In this document: piece after piece, positions 11,264 to 20,011 of the stretch | Layout of the letters: every line of letters begins with the position of its first letter | Numbering within the stretch: position 1 is the stretch's first letter | Origin: Clavibacter zhangzhiyongii | GTDB taxonomy: Bacteria; Actinomycetota; Actinomycetes; Actinomycetales; Microbacteriaceae | Direction of reading: 5' to 3' | Length of the DNA: 64,000 nt | NCBI RefSeq assembly: GCF_014775655.1 | Contig: NZ_CP061274.1 | Location: forward strand, 2,294,001-2,358,000 | Program-made: the position numbers and the translations under genes | Notes under the pieces: model-generated | Databases searched by the model: none | Seen by the model: only the letters and a program-made list of their open reading frames with translations | Told to the model about the DNA's origin: nothing

Positions 11264-12295
11264 CTACCAGAGGATCTCGGTCATGGCCGTGTTGAGGCCG
11301 GAGCCCACGCCCATGCAGAGCACGCGGTCGCCGCGGCTGAGGCTGTCGGCCTGGTCGGCGAGCGTGATCGGGATGCTCGCGGGGCCGACGTTGCCGTAGC
11401 GCGGGTAGGTCAGCGGCACGCGCGACTTGTCGAGCTTCGCGGCCTTGACGATGGCGTTGGTGTGCACGTCGGAGACCTGGTGGAGGATGTAGCGGTCCAT
11501 GTCCGACCACTCCCAGTCGTCCTGGGCGGCCTCCTTCCACGCGGCGACGACGAGCTCCATGCCACCGCGGAGGAGCTCCTTCGTGTCGGTGAACATGCCG
11601 TCGACGTCGCCGATGCAGAGCTCGTGGTGCTGCGTGGCCGCGCGCGTGACGCCGCCGAGGATCCGGTGCCCCTCGGGGTGGTCGCTCGTGCGCCCGAGGA
11701 CGGCCGCCGCGGCGCCCGCGCCCAGCGTGAGGCTCGGGAACTCGCTGAGGAAGTCGGCGCGCGTGGTCTCGGGGCGGAGCAGGCGCGCGACCGTGTTGTG
11801 GCGGATCTCGCCGGCGTCCTCGCCGTCGACGATCATCGCGTAGTCGATCTGGCCCGAGTCGATGAGGTGGCCCGCGAGCGTCATGGCGTTGACGAAGCCG
11901 AGGCACGCGTTGGCGATGTCGAAGTTGAGCGCGGACGACGGCAGGCCGAGCCCGTTGTGGATGCTGACCGCGACGCTCGGCTCCAGGTGCGCCCGCGTGA
12001 CCGACGTGTTGATGAGCAGGCCGATCTGCGACGCGTCGACGCCCGCCTCGGCCAGCGCCTTCTTCCCCGCCTGCGTCGCGGCGGCGTCGAACGACATCCC
12101 GGCGTCCCAGTTGCGGCGCTCGAGCACGCCCGCGACGCGCTGCAGCAGGCCCGTGGGGAGGCGCAGGCGCGCGAGGACGGGCTTCAGCCGGTCGTCGATC
12201 TCCGCCGAGGTCACGGTGTGCGGGGCGAGGACGCTGGCGAGACCCAGCAGCGAGGTGTTCCGATGCCGGAAAGTGGCGTTACCGTTCAACAGCAT
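11264..12295 (-). CDS. oleA: OleA, thiolase-fold acyl-CoA condensing enzyme
   Basis: Ketoacyl-ACP synthase III-like enzyme (343 residues) that in the Ole pathway joins two fatty acyl-CoAs head to head into a 2-alkyl-3-ketoacid. The triad is visible: Cys131 in ANACLGF, His272 in ILHQVS and Asn302 in YGNVGPAS. The LEPS motif with Glu105 matches the OleA-specific Glu rather than housekeeping FabH. It is the first gene of oleA-oleBC-oleD. A TAGGCT element lies about 40 bases upstream of the ATG. The start is slightly uncertain because GAGG directly abuts the ATG. FabH is the alternative, but the neighbours make that unlikely. Confidence 0.9.
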   Translation of the reverse strand: MLLNGNATFRHRNTSLLGLASVLAPHTVTSAEIDDRLKPVLARLRLPTGLLQRVAGVLERRNWDAGMSFDAAATQAGKKALAEAGVDASQIGLLINTSVTRAHLEPSVAVSIHNGLGLPSSALNFDIANACLGFVNAMTLAGHLIDSGQIDYAMIVDGEDAGEIRHNTVARLLRPETTRADFLSEFPSLTLGAGAAAAVLGRTSDHPEGHRILGGVTRAATQHHELCIGDVDGMFTDTKELLRGGMELVVAAWKEAAQDDWEWSDMDRYILHQVSDVHTNAIVKAAKLDKSRVPLTYPRYGNVGPASIPITLADQADSLSRGDRVLCMGVGSGLNTAMTEILW

Positions 12296-12336
12296 CCTCA
12301 GTTCGTGGGGCGATCCGCCGGGCGGACGACTAGCAG

Positions 12337-12342
12337 AGCCTA
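12337..12342 (-). promoter_or_regulatory. Candidate -10 element of the ole operon
   Basis: Minus-strand TAGGCT lies 41 bases before the oleA ATG in the 106-base gap to ispG, implying a leader of about 35 bases. No clear -35 or operator is seen. Confidence 0.35.
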
Positions 12343-12401
12343 CGCGCGGACGGCGCGCGCGGACGCACGCCGCCGGTGCGGGCGGGTGGGGAGAAGGGGG
12401 T

Positions 12402-13547
12402 CTAGACGAGGATCTCGGGGCTGCCGATGGATCCGGCGGGCATCTCCGCGGCGAGGCGGTTGGCCTCCTCGATGAGCGTCTGGACGATCTCGGCCTCGGG
12501 CACGGTCTTGATGACCTCGCCCTTCACGAAGATCTGCCCGCGGCCGTTGCCGGACGCGACGCCGAGCTCGGCCTCGCGGGCCTCGCCGGGACCGTTGACG
12601 ACGCAGCCCATGACGGCGACGCGCAGCGGCACGTTGACGTGCTTGAGCCCCTCGGTGACCTGCTCGGCCAGCGAGTAGACGTCGACCTGGGCGCGGCCGC
12701 AGCTCGGGCAGGAGACGATCTCGAGCTTGCGCTCGCGGAGGTTGAGCGACTGCAGGATCTGCAGGCCCACCTTCACCTCCTCCGCGGGAGGCGCGGAGAG
12801 GGAGACGCGGATGGTGTCGCCGATGCCCTCGGAGAGCAGGATGCCGAACGCCGTGGCGCTCTTGATCGTGCCCTGGAACGCGGGGCCGGCCTCGGTGACG
12901 CCGAGGTGGAGGGGCCAGTCGCCGCGCTCGGCGAGCAGGCGGTAGGCCTTGACCATGATGACGGGGTCGTTGTGCTTGACCGAGATCTTGAAGTCGTGGA
13001 AGTCGTGCTCCTCGAAGAGGCTCGCCTCCCAGACGGCGGACTCGACGAGCGCCTCGGGCGTGGCCTTGCCGTACTTCTGCAGCAGGCTCGGGTGCAGGGA
13101 TCCGGCGTTGACGCCGATGCGGATGGAGGTGCCGGCGGCCTTGGCGGCCTTCGCGATGGCGCCGACCTGGTCGTCGAACTTGCGGATGTTGCCCGGGTTC
13201 ACGCGCACCGCGCCGACGCCGGCGTCGATGGCCGTGAAGACGTAGCGGGGCTGGAAGTGGATGTCCGCGATGATCGGGATCTGGCTCTTCTTCGCCAGGA
13301 TGTGCAGCACGTCCGCGTCGTCCTGGTGCGGCACCGCGACGCGCACGATGTCGCAGCCGGTGGCCGTGAGCTCGGCGATCTGCTGGAGCGTGGCGTTGAT
13401 GTTGGTCGTCTGCGTGGTCGTCATCGACTGGACGCTGACCTGGGCGTCGCCGCCCACCTTCACCTTGCCGACGCTGATCTGACGGGTCTTGCGACGGGGC
13501 GCGAGGACCTCAGGGACCTTCGGCATTCCGAGATTGACTGCTGGCAC
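12402..13547 (-). CDS. ispG: 4-hydroxy-3-methylbut-2-enyl diphosphate synthase IspG
   Basis: Penultimate MEP-pathway enzyme; converts MEcPP to HMBPP using a [4Fe-4S] cluster. The 381-residue protein is the short bacterial form, with [21 protein letters not shown] and [11 protein letters not shown] in the barrel. The cluster cysteines are Cys280, Cys283 (SCPSCGR) and Cys315 ([11 protein letters not shown]), with the conserved Glu322. The GTG start is 7 bases after TAGGCT, which fits a leaderless mRNA; an in-frame ATG seven codons later is the alternative start. It follows the site-2 protease gene on the same strand, the frequent actinobacterial order, and precedes oleA. Confidence 0.97.
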   Translation of the reverse strand: MPAVNLGMPKVPEVLAPRRKTRQISVGKVKVGGDAQVSVQSMTTTQTTNINATLQQIAELTATGCDIVRVAVPHQDDADVLHILAKKSQIPIIADIHFQPRYVFTAIDAGVGAVRVNPGNIRKFDDQVGAIAKAAKAAGTSIRIGVNAGSLHPSLLQKYGKATPEALVESAVWEASLFEEHDFHDFKISVKHNDPVIMVKAYRLLAERGDWPLHLGVTEAGPAFQGTIKSATAFGILLSEGIGDTIRVSLSAPPAEEVKVGLQILQSLNLRERKLEIVSCPSCGRAQVDVYSLAEQVTEGLKHVNVPLRVAVMGCVVNGPGEAREAELGVASGNGRGQIFVKGEVIKTVPEAEIVQTLIEEANRLAAEMPAGSIGSPEILV

Positions 13548-13554
13548 GGGTACG

Positions 13555-13560
13555 AGCCTA
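13555..13560 (-). promoter_or_regulatory. -10 element of ispG, leaderless type
   Basis: Minus-strand TAGGCT with a 7-base spacer to the ispG GTG codon, the same arrangement as at proS. Confidence 0.5.
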
Positions 13561-13614
13561 CGTCCGATTCCTGCGCGCCCGGTGCGTCGGGGGCGCGAGC
13601 GGCGCGACGGGCGG

Positions 13615-15039
13615 TCAGGTGAGGCGGACGGGGTTCACCAGGTCGGCGAAGATCAGCAGCGCGCTCATGGCGCCGAAGAGGATCACGACCACGAACGTCA
13701 GGGGCATGAGCTTCGCGACGTCGACGGGCCCGGGATCGCGGCGGCCGAGCACCTTGGCGAGGAAGCGGCGGACGCCCTCCACGACGGCGCCGAGCACGTG
13801 CCCGCCGTCGAGCGGCAGGAGCGGCAGGAGGTTGATCATGCCGAGCGCCACGTTGAGCGAGGCGACGAGGCCGATCATCGCGGAGGCGCGGGAGGCGACG
13901 GGCGTCTCGTCGAGGCTCGCGATCTCGCCGGCGACGCGGCCGACGCCGACCACGCTCATCGGGCCGTTGGGGTCGCGCTCCCCGCCGCCGAAGGCCGCGC
14001 GGCCGACGTCGACGAGCCGCTGCGGGAGGTTCAGGATGAGGTTGCCGACGGCCGCCATGTTCTCGCCCGTGGTGGTGAACGCGGCCGAGAGCGGCTGCCG
14101 CTGCACCGCCTGCGTGGGGCTGAAGCCGATGAGCCCGACCTCGCGCGTGACCGGCCGGCCCTGCTCGTCGACCTCGGGCGCGCCGCGCTGGCCGATGACC
14201 GCCTGCTCCGTGAGGACGGGCGTGATGGCGAGCGTCTGACGTGCGCCGTCGCGCTCCACGACCACGTCGAGCTCCCGGCCCGCGGACACCTGCACGGTGC
14301 CCGTGACCTGGTCCCACGCGGTGATCGGGGTGCCGTCGATGCTCACGATCGTGTCGCCGGGCTCGAGGCCGGCCGCGGCGCCCGGGGCGGCGGGGGCGCC
14401 GGCGGGGCAGGTGGCGGGATCGGCGGACGCGGTGGATCCTGCGGGCACGATGCACGCGTTCACCTGGCCGACCGTGGTGGTGGGCGTCGTGACGCCGAAG
14501 CCGCAGAGGACCACGGCGAACAGCAGGATCGCGAGGAGGAAGTTCATCGCGGGCCCGCCCAGCATGATGACCATGCGCTTCGGCACGGACAGCTTGTAGA
14601 AGGCGCGGTCCTCGTCGTCGCCGATGCTCTCGGCGCTGGCCTGGCGGGCGTCCTGCACGAGGAGGTCGAAGAAGCCGCGGCCGGCGCGGTCGTCGGCGTC
14701 GGGGGCGGCCGGGCCCGCGGCGTCGGCGGCGCCGCGGCGGGTGTCGGGCCCGACGAGCTGCGCGATGCCGGTGCTGCTCGTGCCGGCGCGCGAGCTCTGC
14801 GGCGGGAACATGCCGATCATGGAGATGTAGCCGCCGAGCGGGATGGCCTTCACGCCGTACTCGGTCTCGCCCCTGCGGCGGCTGAAGATCGTCGGGCCGA
14901 AGCCGATCATGTACTGCGTGACGCGGACGCCGAACAGCTTGGCGGGCACGAGGTGCCCGACCTCGTGGAGGCCGATGGACACGGCGACGCCGACCACGAT
15001 GATGAGCACCCCGAGGATGTAGAGGAAGACGCCGTCCAT
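13615..15039 (-). CDS. Site-2 (RseP/Rip1-type) intramembrane zinc metalloprotease
   Basis: Membrane protease of the M50 family (474 residues) that in relatives cleaves anti-sigma factors or other single-pass substrates. It has an N-terminal helix with HEVGH at 25-29, a PDZ region around [13 protein letters not shown], further membrane segments and the second zinc motif [12 protein letters not shown] near the C-terminus. A poorly conserved insert of about 60 residues (Ala, Gly and Asp rich) precedes the second membrane segment. The ATG at 15037-15039 opens the first membrane helix; the frame stays open further upstream but overlaps the opposing kinase gene, so that extension is rejected. TAGCCT lies 8 bases before this ATG. 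It stands upstream of ispG. Confidence 0.93.
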   Translation of the reverse strand: MDGVFLYILGVLIIVVGVAVSIGLHEVGHLVPAKLFGVRVTQYMIGFGPTIFSRRRGETEYGVKAIPLGGYISMIGMFPPQSSRAGTSSTGIAQLVGPDTRRGAADAAGPAAPDADDRAGRGFFDLLVQDARQASAESIGDDEDRAFYKLSVPKRMVIMLGGPAMNFLLAILLFAVVLCGFGVTTPTTTVGQVNACIVPAGSTASADPATCPAGAPAAPGAAAGLEPGDTIVSIDGTPITAWDQVTGTVQVSAGRELDVVVERDGARQTLAITPVLTEQAVIGQRGAPEVDEQGRPVTREVGLIGFSPTQAVQRQPLSAAFTTTGENMAAVGNLILNLPQRLVDVGRAAFGGGERDPNGPMSVVGVGRVAGEIASLDETPVASRASAMIGLVASLNVALGMINLLPLLPLDGGHVLGAVVEGVRRFLAKVLGRRDPGPVDVAKLMPLTFVVVILFGAMSALLIFADLVNPVRLT

Positions 15040-15047
15040 GGTCGGAG

Positions 15048-15053
15048 AGGCTA
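15048..15053 (-). promoter_or_regulatory. -10 element of the site-2 protease gene, leaderless type
   Basis: Minus-strand TAGCCT, 8 bases before the ATG. There is no Shine-Dalgarno sequence between them. It is about 80 bases from the divergent kinase promoter. Confidence 0.4.
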
Positions 15054-15129
15054 CCGCCCGCACCCTGGCAGGACGCCGTCGTGGTGCGGATCGGCGGGCG
15101 TCCCCGGACGGCGCCCGGCGCCCCCCGGC

Positions 15130-15135
15130 TAGGCT
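15130..15135 (+). promoter_or_regulatory. -10 element of the Ser/Thr kinase gene, leaderless type
   Basis: TAGGCT followed by 9 bases and the GTG start at 15145. An in-frame ATG at 15163 is an alternative start. Confidence 0.45.
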
Positions 15136-15144
15136 GGGGGTCCC

Positions 15145-16407
15145 GTGACGAGAGGTGCCCCCATGCCCGGAGAACGGACCGACGGCCTCGCCGGCACGCT
15201 GCTGGCCGGCCGGTACCGCATCAGCGGCCTGCTCGGCCGCGGCGGGATGGCCACCGTCTACCGCGCCGCCGACGAGACGCTCGGCCGCGAGGTCGCCGTG
15301 AAGGTCTTCGCGACCGACTCCGCCGATCCCGGCGAGGTCGAGCGCCAGGAGGGCGAGGTGCGGATGCTCGCGGGGCTCAGCCACCCCGGCCTCGTGACGC
15401 TCTTCGACGTGGGCGACGACGTGGTCGCCGACCGCGCGCTCGCCTTCATCGTGATGGAGATCGTCGACGGCACCACCCTCGCCGACCGCATGAAGGAGGG
15501 GCCGCTGCCCGGGCCCGAGGTCGCGCGCATCGGCGGGATCCTCGCGGACGCGCTCGGCTACATCCACCGCCGCGGCGTCGTGCACCGCGACGTGAAGCCC
15601 GCCAACGTGCTCCTCGCCCACCCGGAGGACGACGAGCCGGCCGCCGCGAAGCTCACCGACTTCGGGATCGCGCGGCTCGTAGACGGCACGCGCCTCACCT
15701 CCACCGGATCCATCATCGGGACCGTCAGCTACCTCAGCCCCGAGCAGGCGCTCGGCGAGCAGGTGGGCGCGCCGACCGACGTGTACGCGCTCGGCCTCGT
15801 GCTCCTCGAGTGCCTCACCGGCCGCCGCACCTTCCCGGGCACCGCCGCCGAGTCGACCATGGCGCGCGTCGTGCGCGACCCCGAGATCCCGGCCCGCCTC
15901 GGCAGCGCCTGGGTCGACCTCCTCTCCCGCATGACGCGGCGCGATCCGAGATCCCGGCCGACCGCGCGCGAGGTCGCCGCGGAGCTGCGGACCGGACGGG
16001 CGCCCACCTCGACCGTGGACGAGCCGACCGCCGCGTCGACGCGCGTGATGCCGGCCGCAGCCGCTTCCACCGCCGCCGCGCCCGCCGCCGCAGCTGCCGC
16101 GGCGCCCTTCGCCGACCGGGACGCCCGGACCGAGCGCTTCGCTCCCCCGCCGGGCGCGCCCCTCGACGACCCGACGGGCACGTCGGCGACCGCCGAACCG
16201 ACCGTCGCGGGCCGCGAGCCCGCGCGACGCCGCGGCGCCCGCGCCCTCAGCATCGCCGTCGTCTCCGTGCTCATCGCCGCGGCCGCCGTGGTCGGCGTCG
16301 TGACCTTCCAGTCCTTCTCGGACCGCGACACCAACTACCCGTCCGTCCCCGGACCCCTCGGCGCCAGCCTCGAGGAGCTGCAGAAGAGCGTGGAGGACGC
16401 CCCGTGA
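15145..16407 (+). CDS. Transmembrane PknB-like Ser/Thr protein kinase
   Basis: Hanks-type kinase of 420 residues. Residues about 24-290 hold an apparently active kinase domain: Gly-loop [10 protein letters not shown], Lys53 in [24 protein letters not shown] and the activation segment [16 protein letters not shown]. An Ala/Pro-rich juxtamembrane linker follows, then one membrane helix (about 369-390, [20 protein letters not shown]) and only about 30 residues outside. No PASTA or other sensor domain is present, so sensing may rely on the lipoprotein encoded next, whose GTG start overlaps this stop by 4 bases. The pair lies on the plus strand between dxr and the site-2 protease gene. Substrates are unknown. 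Confidence 0.93.
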   Translation: MTRGAPMPGERTDGLAGTLLAGRYRISGLLGRGGMATVYRAADETLGREVAVKVFATDSADPGEVERQEGEVRMLAGLSHPGLVTLFDVGDDVVADRALAFIVMEIVDGTTLADRMKEGPLPGPEVARIGGILADALGYIHRRGVVHRDVKPANVLLAHPEDDEPAAAKLTDFGIARLVDGTRLTSTGSIIGTVSYLSPEQALGEQVGAPTDVYALGLVLLECLTGRRTFPGTAAESTMARVVRDPEIPARLGSAWVDLLSRMTRRDPRSRPTAREVAAELRTGRAPTSTVDEPTAASTRVMPAAAASTAAAPAAAAAAAPFADRDARTERFAPPPGAPLDDPTGTSATAEPTVAGREPARRRGARALSIAVVSVLIAAAAVVGVVTFQSFSDRDTNYPSVPGPLGASLEELQKSVEDAP

Positions 16408-17045
16408 TCCGCACATCGACCCACTCCGCCGGCGCACCCGGCCGTCGCTCCCTCCGCGGCCGCGCCGCCGTGGGCCTCGCGACCGCCACCACCGCCCTGC
16501 TCCTGCTGGCCGGCTGCGCCGGTCCGTCGACCCCCGCCGACCGCGCGCTCGACGACCTGCAGCAGCGCACGCTCGCGGTCACCGAGTCATCGAAGGACGG
16601 CGACTACGCCAAGGCGCTCGCGCAGCTCGAGGAGCTGCGCGGCGCGGTCGAGGCGGACCTCGCCGCCGGGACCGTCGACCAGGCCCGGCACGACGAGGTC
16701 ATCGCGCGGATCGACGCGGTGAAGGCGCAGCTCGAGGCGGCCCGCGACGCGGCCGGCTCCACGCCGACGCCCACGCCCACCCCGACGCCGACCCCGAGCA
16801 GCTCCCCCACGCCCTCGCGCACGCCGGCGCCGTCCCCCACGCCCACGCCCAGCCCGACCCCCACGCCGACGAAGTCGCCCGCGCCGACGCCGAGCCCGGC
16901 GCCGACGCCCGGCCAGGGCGGCGGGAACGGCAACGGGAACGGGAACGGCGGATCCGGCAACGGCGGCGGGAACGGGAACGGCGGGTCCGGGAGCAACGGG
17001 TCGGGGAACGGATCCGGCAACGGGAACGGGAACGCCGACGGCTGA
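16404..17045 (+). CDS. Lipoprotein with coiled domain and PT/GN-rich tail
   Basis: A 213-residue secreted lipoprotein: Arg-rich n-region, hydrophobic stretch and lipobox LLAGC near residue 35. Residues about 45-115 look helical and charged ([10 protein letters not shown] to [10 protein letters not shown]). A Pro-Thr/Pro-Ser repeat region follows, then a tail made almost only of Gly and Asn with some Ser, typical of wall-spanning linkers. The GTG start shares GTGA with the upstream kinase stop, so the two are probably made together and may act as one signalling unit; that is inference from layout. No known functional domain is recognised. Confidence 0.8.
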   Translation: MIRTSTHSAGAPGRRSLRGRAAVGLATATTALLLLAGCAGPSTPADRALDDLQQRTLAVTESSKDGDYAKALAQLEELRGAVEADLAAGTVDQARHDEVIARIDAVKAQLEAARDAAGSTPTPTPTPTPTPSSSPTPSRTPAPSPTPTPSPTPTPTKSPAPTPSPAPTPGQGGGNGNGNGNGGSGNGGGNGNGGSGSNGSGNGSGNGNGNADG

Positions 17046-17193
17046 GCCGGAGCGCGCTCCCGCTCGGCCCGTGCCCGGGTGAGCGGATGCGCGTCCGTGG
17101 CGATCGGCGGCTCCGCCAGCGGAGATCCGGATGCCGACTACCGGCTACCCGCTAGCGGCTTCTCCGCCCCGTGCGCGACGGCTCCGACGCGAC

Positions 17194-17210
17194 GGTTCCG
17201 GTGCGGAACC
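17194..17210 (-). terminator. Short hairpin downstream of dxr
   Basis: GGTTCCG (17194-17200) pairs with CGGAACC (17204-17210), loop GTG, 11 bases past the dxr stop. The rest of the 176-base gap 17046-17221 holds no gene and no other clear signal. Confidence 0.35.
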
Positions 17211-17221
17211 CCTCGGTCGGG

Positions 17222-18304
17222 TCAGGCGCCGAGCACGCGGTCGGCTTCGGCGCGCGCCCAGCGCTCCGCCTCCGCGAGCGACTCGCGCGTGAGCGCCCCC
17301 GAGGCGGGCGCGTGGGCGTCGACGACGCGGCGGATGGTGTCGACGATGTCGAGGAAGCCGGCGCGACCCGCGTGGAAGGCCTGCACGGCCTGCTCGTTCG
17401 CGGCGTTGTAGACGGCCGGGTAGGTGGATCCGGCCGCGCCGACCTGCTTGGCCAGGAGGACGGCGGGGAACGCCTCGTCGTCGAGCGGCTCGAAGGTCCA
17501 GGTGGCCGCCTTCGTCCAGTCGATGGGGACGCCGACGTCGTGCATGCGGTGCGGCCAGTTCAGGCCCAGCGCGATGGGGAGCCGCATGTCCGGCGGCGAG
17601 GCCTGCGCGAGGGTGGACCCGTCGATGAACTCGACCATGGAGTGCACGAGCGACTGCGGGTGCACGACCACGTCGATGCGGTCGTACGGCACGTCGAAGA
17701 GCAGGTGCGCCTCGATGACCTCGAGGCCCTTGTTGACGAGCGTCGAGGAGTTCGTCGTGATGACGAGGCCCATGTCCCACGTGGGGTGGGCGAGCGCCTC
17801 GCGCGGCGTGACGTGCTCGAGCTCCGCGCGGGTGCGGCCGCGGAACGGCCCGCCCGACGCGGTGACCACGAGGCGGCGCACCTCCTCGGCCGTGCCGCCG
17901 CGGAGGGCCTGCGCGATGGCCGAGTGCTCGGAGTCGACGGGGACGAGCTGGCCGGGCGCCGCGAGGGACCGCACCAGCTCGCCGCCGACGATGAGCGACT
18001 CCTTGTTGGCGAGGGCGAGCGTGCGGCCCTCCTCCAGCGCGGCGAGCGTGGGGCCGAGCCCCACGGATCCGGTGATGCCGTTGAGCACCACGTCCGCGTC
18101 GACCGAGCGGATGAGCTGCTCGGCCTCGTCGGCGCCGAGCGCCGTGTGCTCCACGCCGGCGACGCGCGCCTGCTCGGCGAGCGCCTCGCGCTTGCTGCCG
18201 GCGCCGAGCCCGACCACCTCGAAGAGCTCCGGGTGGCGCGCGATGACCTCGAGGGCCTGCACGCCGATGGACCCGGTGGATCCGAGGACGATGACGCGGC
18301 GCAC
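17222..18304 (-). CDS. dxr: 1-deoxy-D-xylulose 5-phosphate reductoisomerase
   Basis: Second MEP-pathway enzyme; converts DXP to MEP with NADPH. The 360-residue product has the nucleotide motif GSTGSIG near the start, the substrate and metal segments [13 protein letters not shown] and [24 protein letters not shown] and the C-terminal [10 protein letters not shown]. The GTG start at 18302-18304 is fixed by the immediate Rossmann start and by AGGAG. That ribosome binding site overlaps the TAG stop of the upstream FKBP gene (TAGGAG, 8 bases between the genes), so the two are translationally coupled. In many actinobacteria dxr sits next to the site-2 protease and ispG; here two plus-strand genes intervene. 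Confidence 0.97.
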   Translation of the reverse strand: MRRVIVLGSTGSIGVQALEVIARHPELFEVVGLGAGSKREALAEQARVAGVEHTALGADEAEQLIRSVDADVVLNGITGSVGLGPTLAALEEGRTLALANKESLIVGGELVRSLAAPGQLVPVDSEHSAIAQALRGGTAEEVRRLVVTASGGPFRGRTRAELEHVTPREALAHPTWDMGLVITTNSSTLVNKGLEVIEAHLLFDVPYDRIDVVVHPQSLVHSMVEFIDGSTLAQASPPDMRLPIALGLNWPHRMHDVGVPIDWTKAATWTFEPLDDEAFPAVLLAKQVGAAGSTYPAVYNAANEQAVQAFHAGRAGFLDIVDTIRRVVDAHAPASGALTRESLAEAERWARAEADRVLGA

Positions 18305-18312
18305 GGCTGCTC

Positions 18313-19335
18313 CTACTGGGCCGGGGCGGACTGGGTGCCGAGGATGTCGACGACGAACACGATCGTGTCGGTGCCGCCGATGTCGTCGCCCTGGCCCTTG
18401 TCGCCGTAGCCGTCGGCGGGCGGGATGACCGCGATGACCTGCGAGCCGACCTTCTGGCCCACGAGCGCCTTCGAGAAGCCCGGGATGACGCCGCTCGTCG
18501 GGAATGAGACGGGCTTGCCGCCCTTCTCCCAGCTCGAGTCGAAGACCTTCTTGGTGTTCCAGTTGATGCCCGTGTACTGCACGGTGACGTTCGCGCCGTC
18601 GGTGACCGTCTCGCCGTCGCCGACCTTGAGGTCGGCGATCTTGGTCTCGGTCGGCGGCGCCGCGTCGGGGATCGTGATGGTGGGGGCGCCGTCGTCGCCG
18701 AGCGACACCGCGGGGAAGCCCTCGGGCGCGGGCTGGTCGGCGCCGTCGGCGCGCGTGGGCACCTGGCTCAGCACGTCGACCACGATGACGATGGGGTCGT
18801 CGGCGCCGAGGCCGAGCTGCGAGGACTGCTCGGCGGCGAAGCCGTCGGCGGCCGGGACGACGGCGACGATGCGCGAGCCGACCGTGGTGCACTCGACGGC
18901 GCGGACGACGCCAGGGACGAGCGCGCTGTCGTCGAGGCTCGCGGGCAGCGGGGCGTCCGCGTTGTAGGCGAGCTGCGAGATGGCCTCGCCGGACGTGCCG
19001 TTGTAGGCGGCGAGCGCGATGTTGGCGGTGGCGCCCGCGCCGACCTCGGCGCCGTCGCCCTCGGTGACCACCGTGCGCTCGGTCGTGTCGACCTTCAGCG
19101 GTCCGTCGACCGTGACCTCGGGGGCGGTGCCGAAGTCGCCGGAGACCTTGACTGACTTCGACGCCTCGCCCGAGGGCGTGTCGATGCAGGAGGCGCCCGC
19201 GGTGCGCGCGCCGGCCGTCGGGCTGGCGGACGGGTCGGCGTCCGGCGTGCCGCTGCCGGAGCAGGCGGACAGCGCCAGGACGGCGGCCGCGGCCAGGGTG
19301 AGGGGGATGCGTCGCTTCACGGGAGTCGCTTTCAT
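18313..19335 (-). CDS. FKBP-type peptidyl-prolyl isomerase lipoprotein
   Basis: Secreted lipoprotein (340 residues) with lipobox LSAC near residue 25. The C-terminal half (about 225-335) is a full FKBP domain: [57 protein letters not shown]. The N-terminal half (about 80-205) follows the same outline in weaker form ([14 protein letters not shown]), suggesting a diverged tandem FKBP domain. Such proteins assist folding of exported proteins. The ATG at 19335 is assumed; an in-frame GTG six codons later is possible, since neither has a strong ribosome binding site. It is coupled to dxr downstream. Confidence 0.9.
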   Translation of the reverse strand: MKATPVKRRIPLTLAAAAVLALSACSGSGTPDADPSASPTAGARTAGASCIDTPSGEASKSVKVSGDFGTAPEVTVDGPLKVDTTERTVVTEGDGAEVGAGATANIALAAYNGTSGEAISQLAYNADAPLPASLDDSALVPGVVRAVECTTVGSRIVAVVPAADGFAAEQSSQLGLGADDPIVIVVDVLSQVPTRADGADQPAPEGFPAVSLGDDGAPTITIPDAAPPTETKIADLKVGDGETVTDGANVTVQYTGINWNTKKVFDSSWEKGGKPVSFPTSGVIPGFSKALVGQKVGSQVIAVIPPADGYGDKGQGDDIGGTDTIVFVVDILGTQSAPAQ

Positions 19336-19463
19336 CGGCGCGGCGGACGCACCAGGTTTGTGGGAGGGACCGGGACAGTCTGCCCGACGTGGCCGGGGAC
19401 GCGCTGACAGGCTCCGGGCGGGGCGGGGCGCGGCGGGCGGTGCGCGGGGATCGCGACCGCGGG

Positions 19464-19940
19464 TCAGGCGGCGGCGACCACGGTGCTCGGCTCGTGGTGC
19501 ACGGGGAAGGCCACGCTCGCGGCGATGAAGCAGCGCTCGGACGCGCCCTGGTGCAGCGAGGTGGCCAGCTCGACGTGCGCCGGATCCCGCACCGTGACGA
19601 CGGGCCGCAGCGTGACCTCGACGAAGTGCCCGCCCCCGTCGTCGGTCTGCCGCATGGTGCCGGTGGGCGCGTCGCTGTAGCCGACCACGACGACGCCGGC
19701 CATGGCCGCGGCGTGCAGGTAGCTGAGCAGGTGGCACTGGGCGAGCGCGGAGATGAGGGTCTCCTCGGGGTTCCAGCGGTCGACGTCGCCGCGGAAGGGG
19801 CGGTCTGCGGACCCCAGGAGGTCGGGCTTGCCCGCGGCGCGCACGACGTGGTCGCGGCCGTAGGAGCGGTAGTCGGACGTGCCGGATCCGCGGTCGCCCG
19901 TCCACTCGAGGGACAGGGCGTACCGGTGCTCGATCTGCAT
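19464..19940 (-). CDS. OsmC/Ohr family peroxidase
   Basis: Thiol peroxidase of the OsmC family (158 residues), reducing organic hydroperoxides. The two reactive cysteines are present: Cys69 in [15 protein letters not shown] and Cys137 in [12 protein letters not shown]. The ATG lies only 6 bases after TAGCGT, suggesting a leaderless message transcribed divergently from gabT. No OhrR-type regulator is nearby. The 128-base gap downstream (19336-19463) shows no further gene. Confidence 0.92.
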   Translation of the reverse strand: MQIEHRYALSLEWTGDRGSGTSDYRSYGRDHVVRAAGKPDLLGSADRPFRGDVDRWNPEETLISALAQCHLLSYLHAAAMAGVVVVGYSDAPTGTMRQTDDGGGHFVEVTLRPVVTVRDPAHVELATSLHQGASERCFIAASVAFPVHHEPSTVVAAA

Positions 19941-19946
19941 GGGATC

Positions 19947-19952
19947 ACGCTA
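19947..19952 (-). promoter_or_regulatory. -10 element of osmC, leaderless type
   Basis: Minus-strand TAGCGT, 6 bases before the ATG. It is 44 bases from the divergent gabT -10 element, so the two promoters share a very short control region. Confidence 0.45.
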
Positions 19953-19996
19953 GCGAACGGGGCCGCGACCCTCCCGGATCCGGCTGCCCGCGCGGG

Positions 19997-20002
19997 TAAA
20001 CT
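19997..20002 (+). promoter_or_regulatory. -10 element of gabT, leaderless type
   Basis: TAAACT followed by 9 bases and the ATG at 20012, with no Shine-Dalgarno sequence. Confidence 0.45.
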
Positions 20003-20011
20003 CGCCGGATC

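Noticed and set aside
11264-12295. OleA as housekeeping FabH
   Set aside because: It has the LEPS Glu and sits in one operon with OleBC and an OleD-like reductase; no fatty acid synthesis genes are adjacent.
13615-16437. Upstream extension of the site-2 protease frame across the kinase gene
   Set aside because: The frame stays open for GC reasons; the upstream part is antisense to a well-formed kinase, and the ATG at 15039 opens the first membrane helix.
16765-17040. Short-period repeats that might suggest a CRISPR-like array
   Set aside because: They are codon repeats for Pro-Thr and Gly-Asn within a lipoprotein tail; no constant repeat with unique spacers of equal length.
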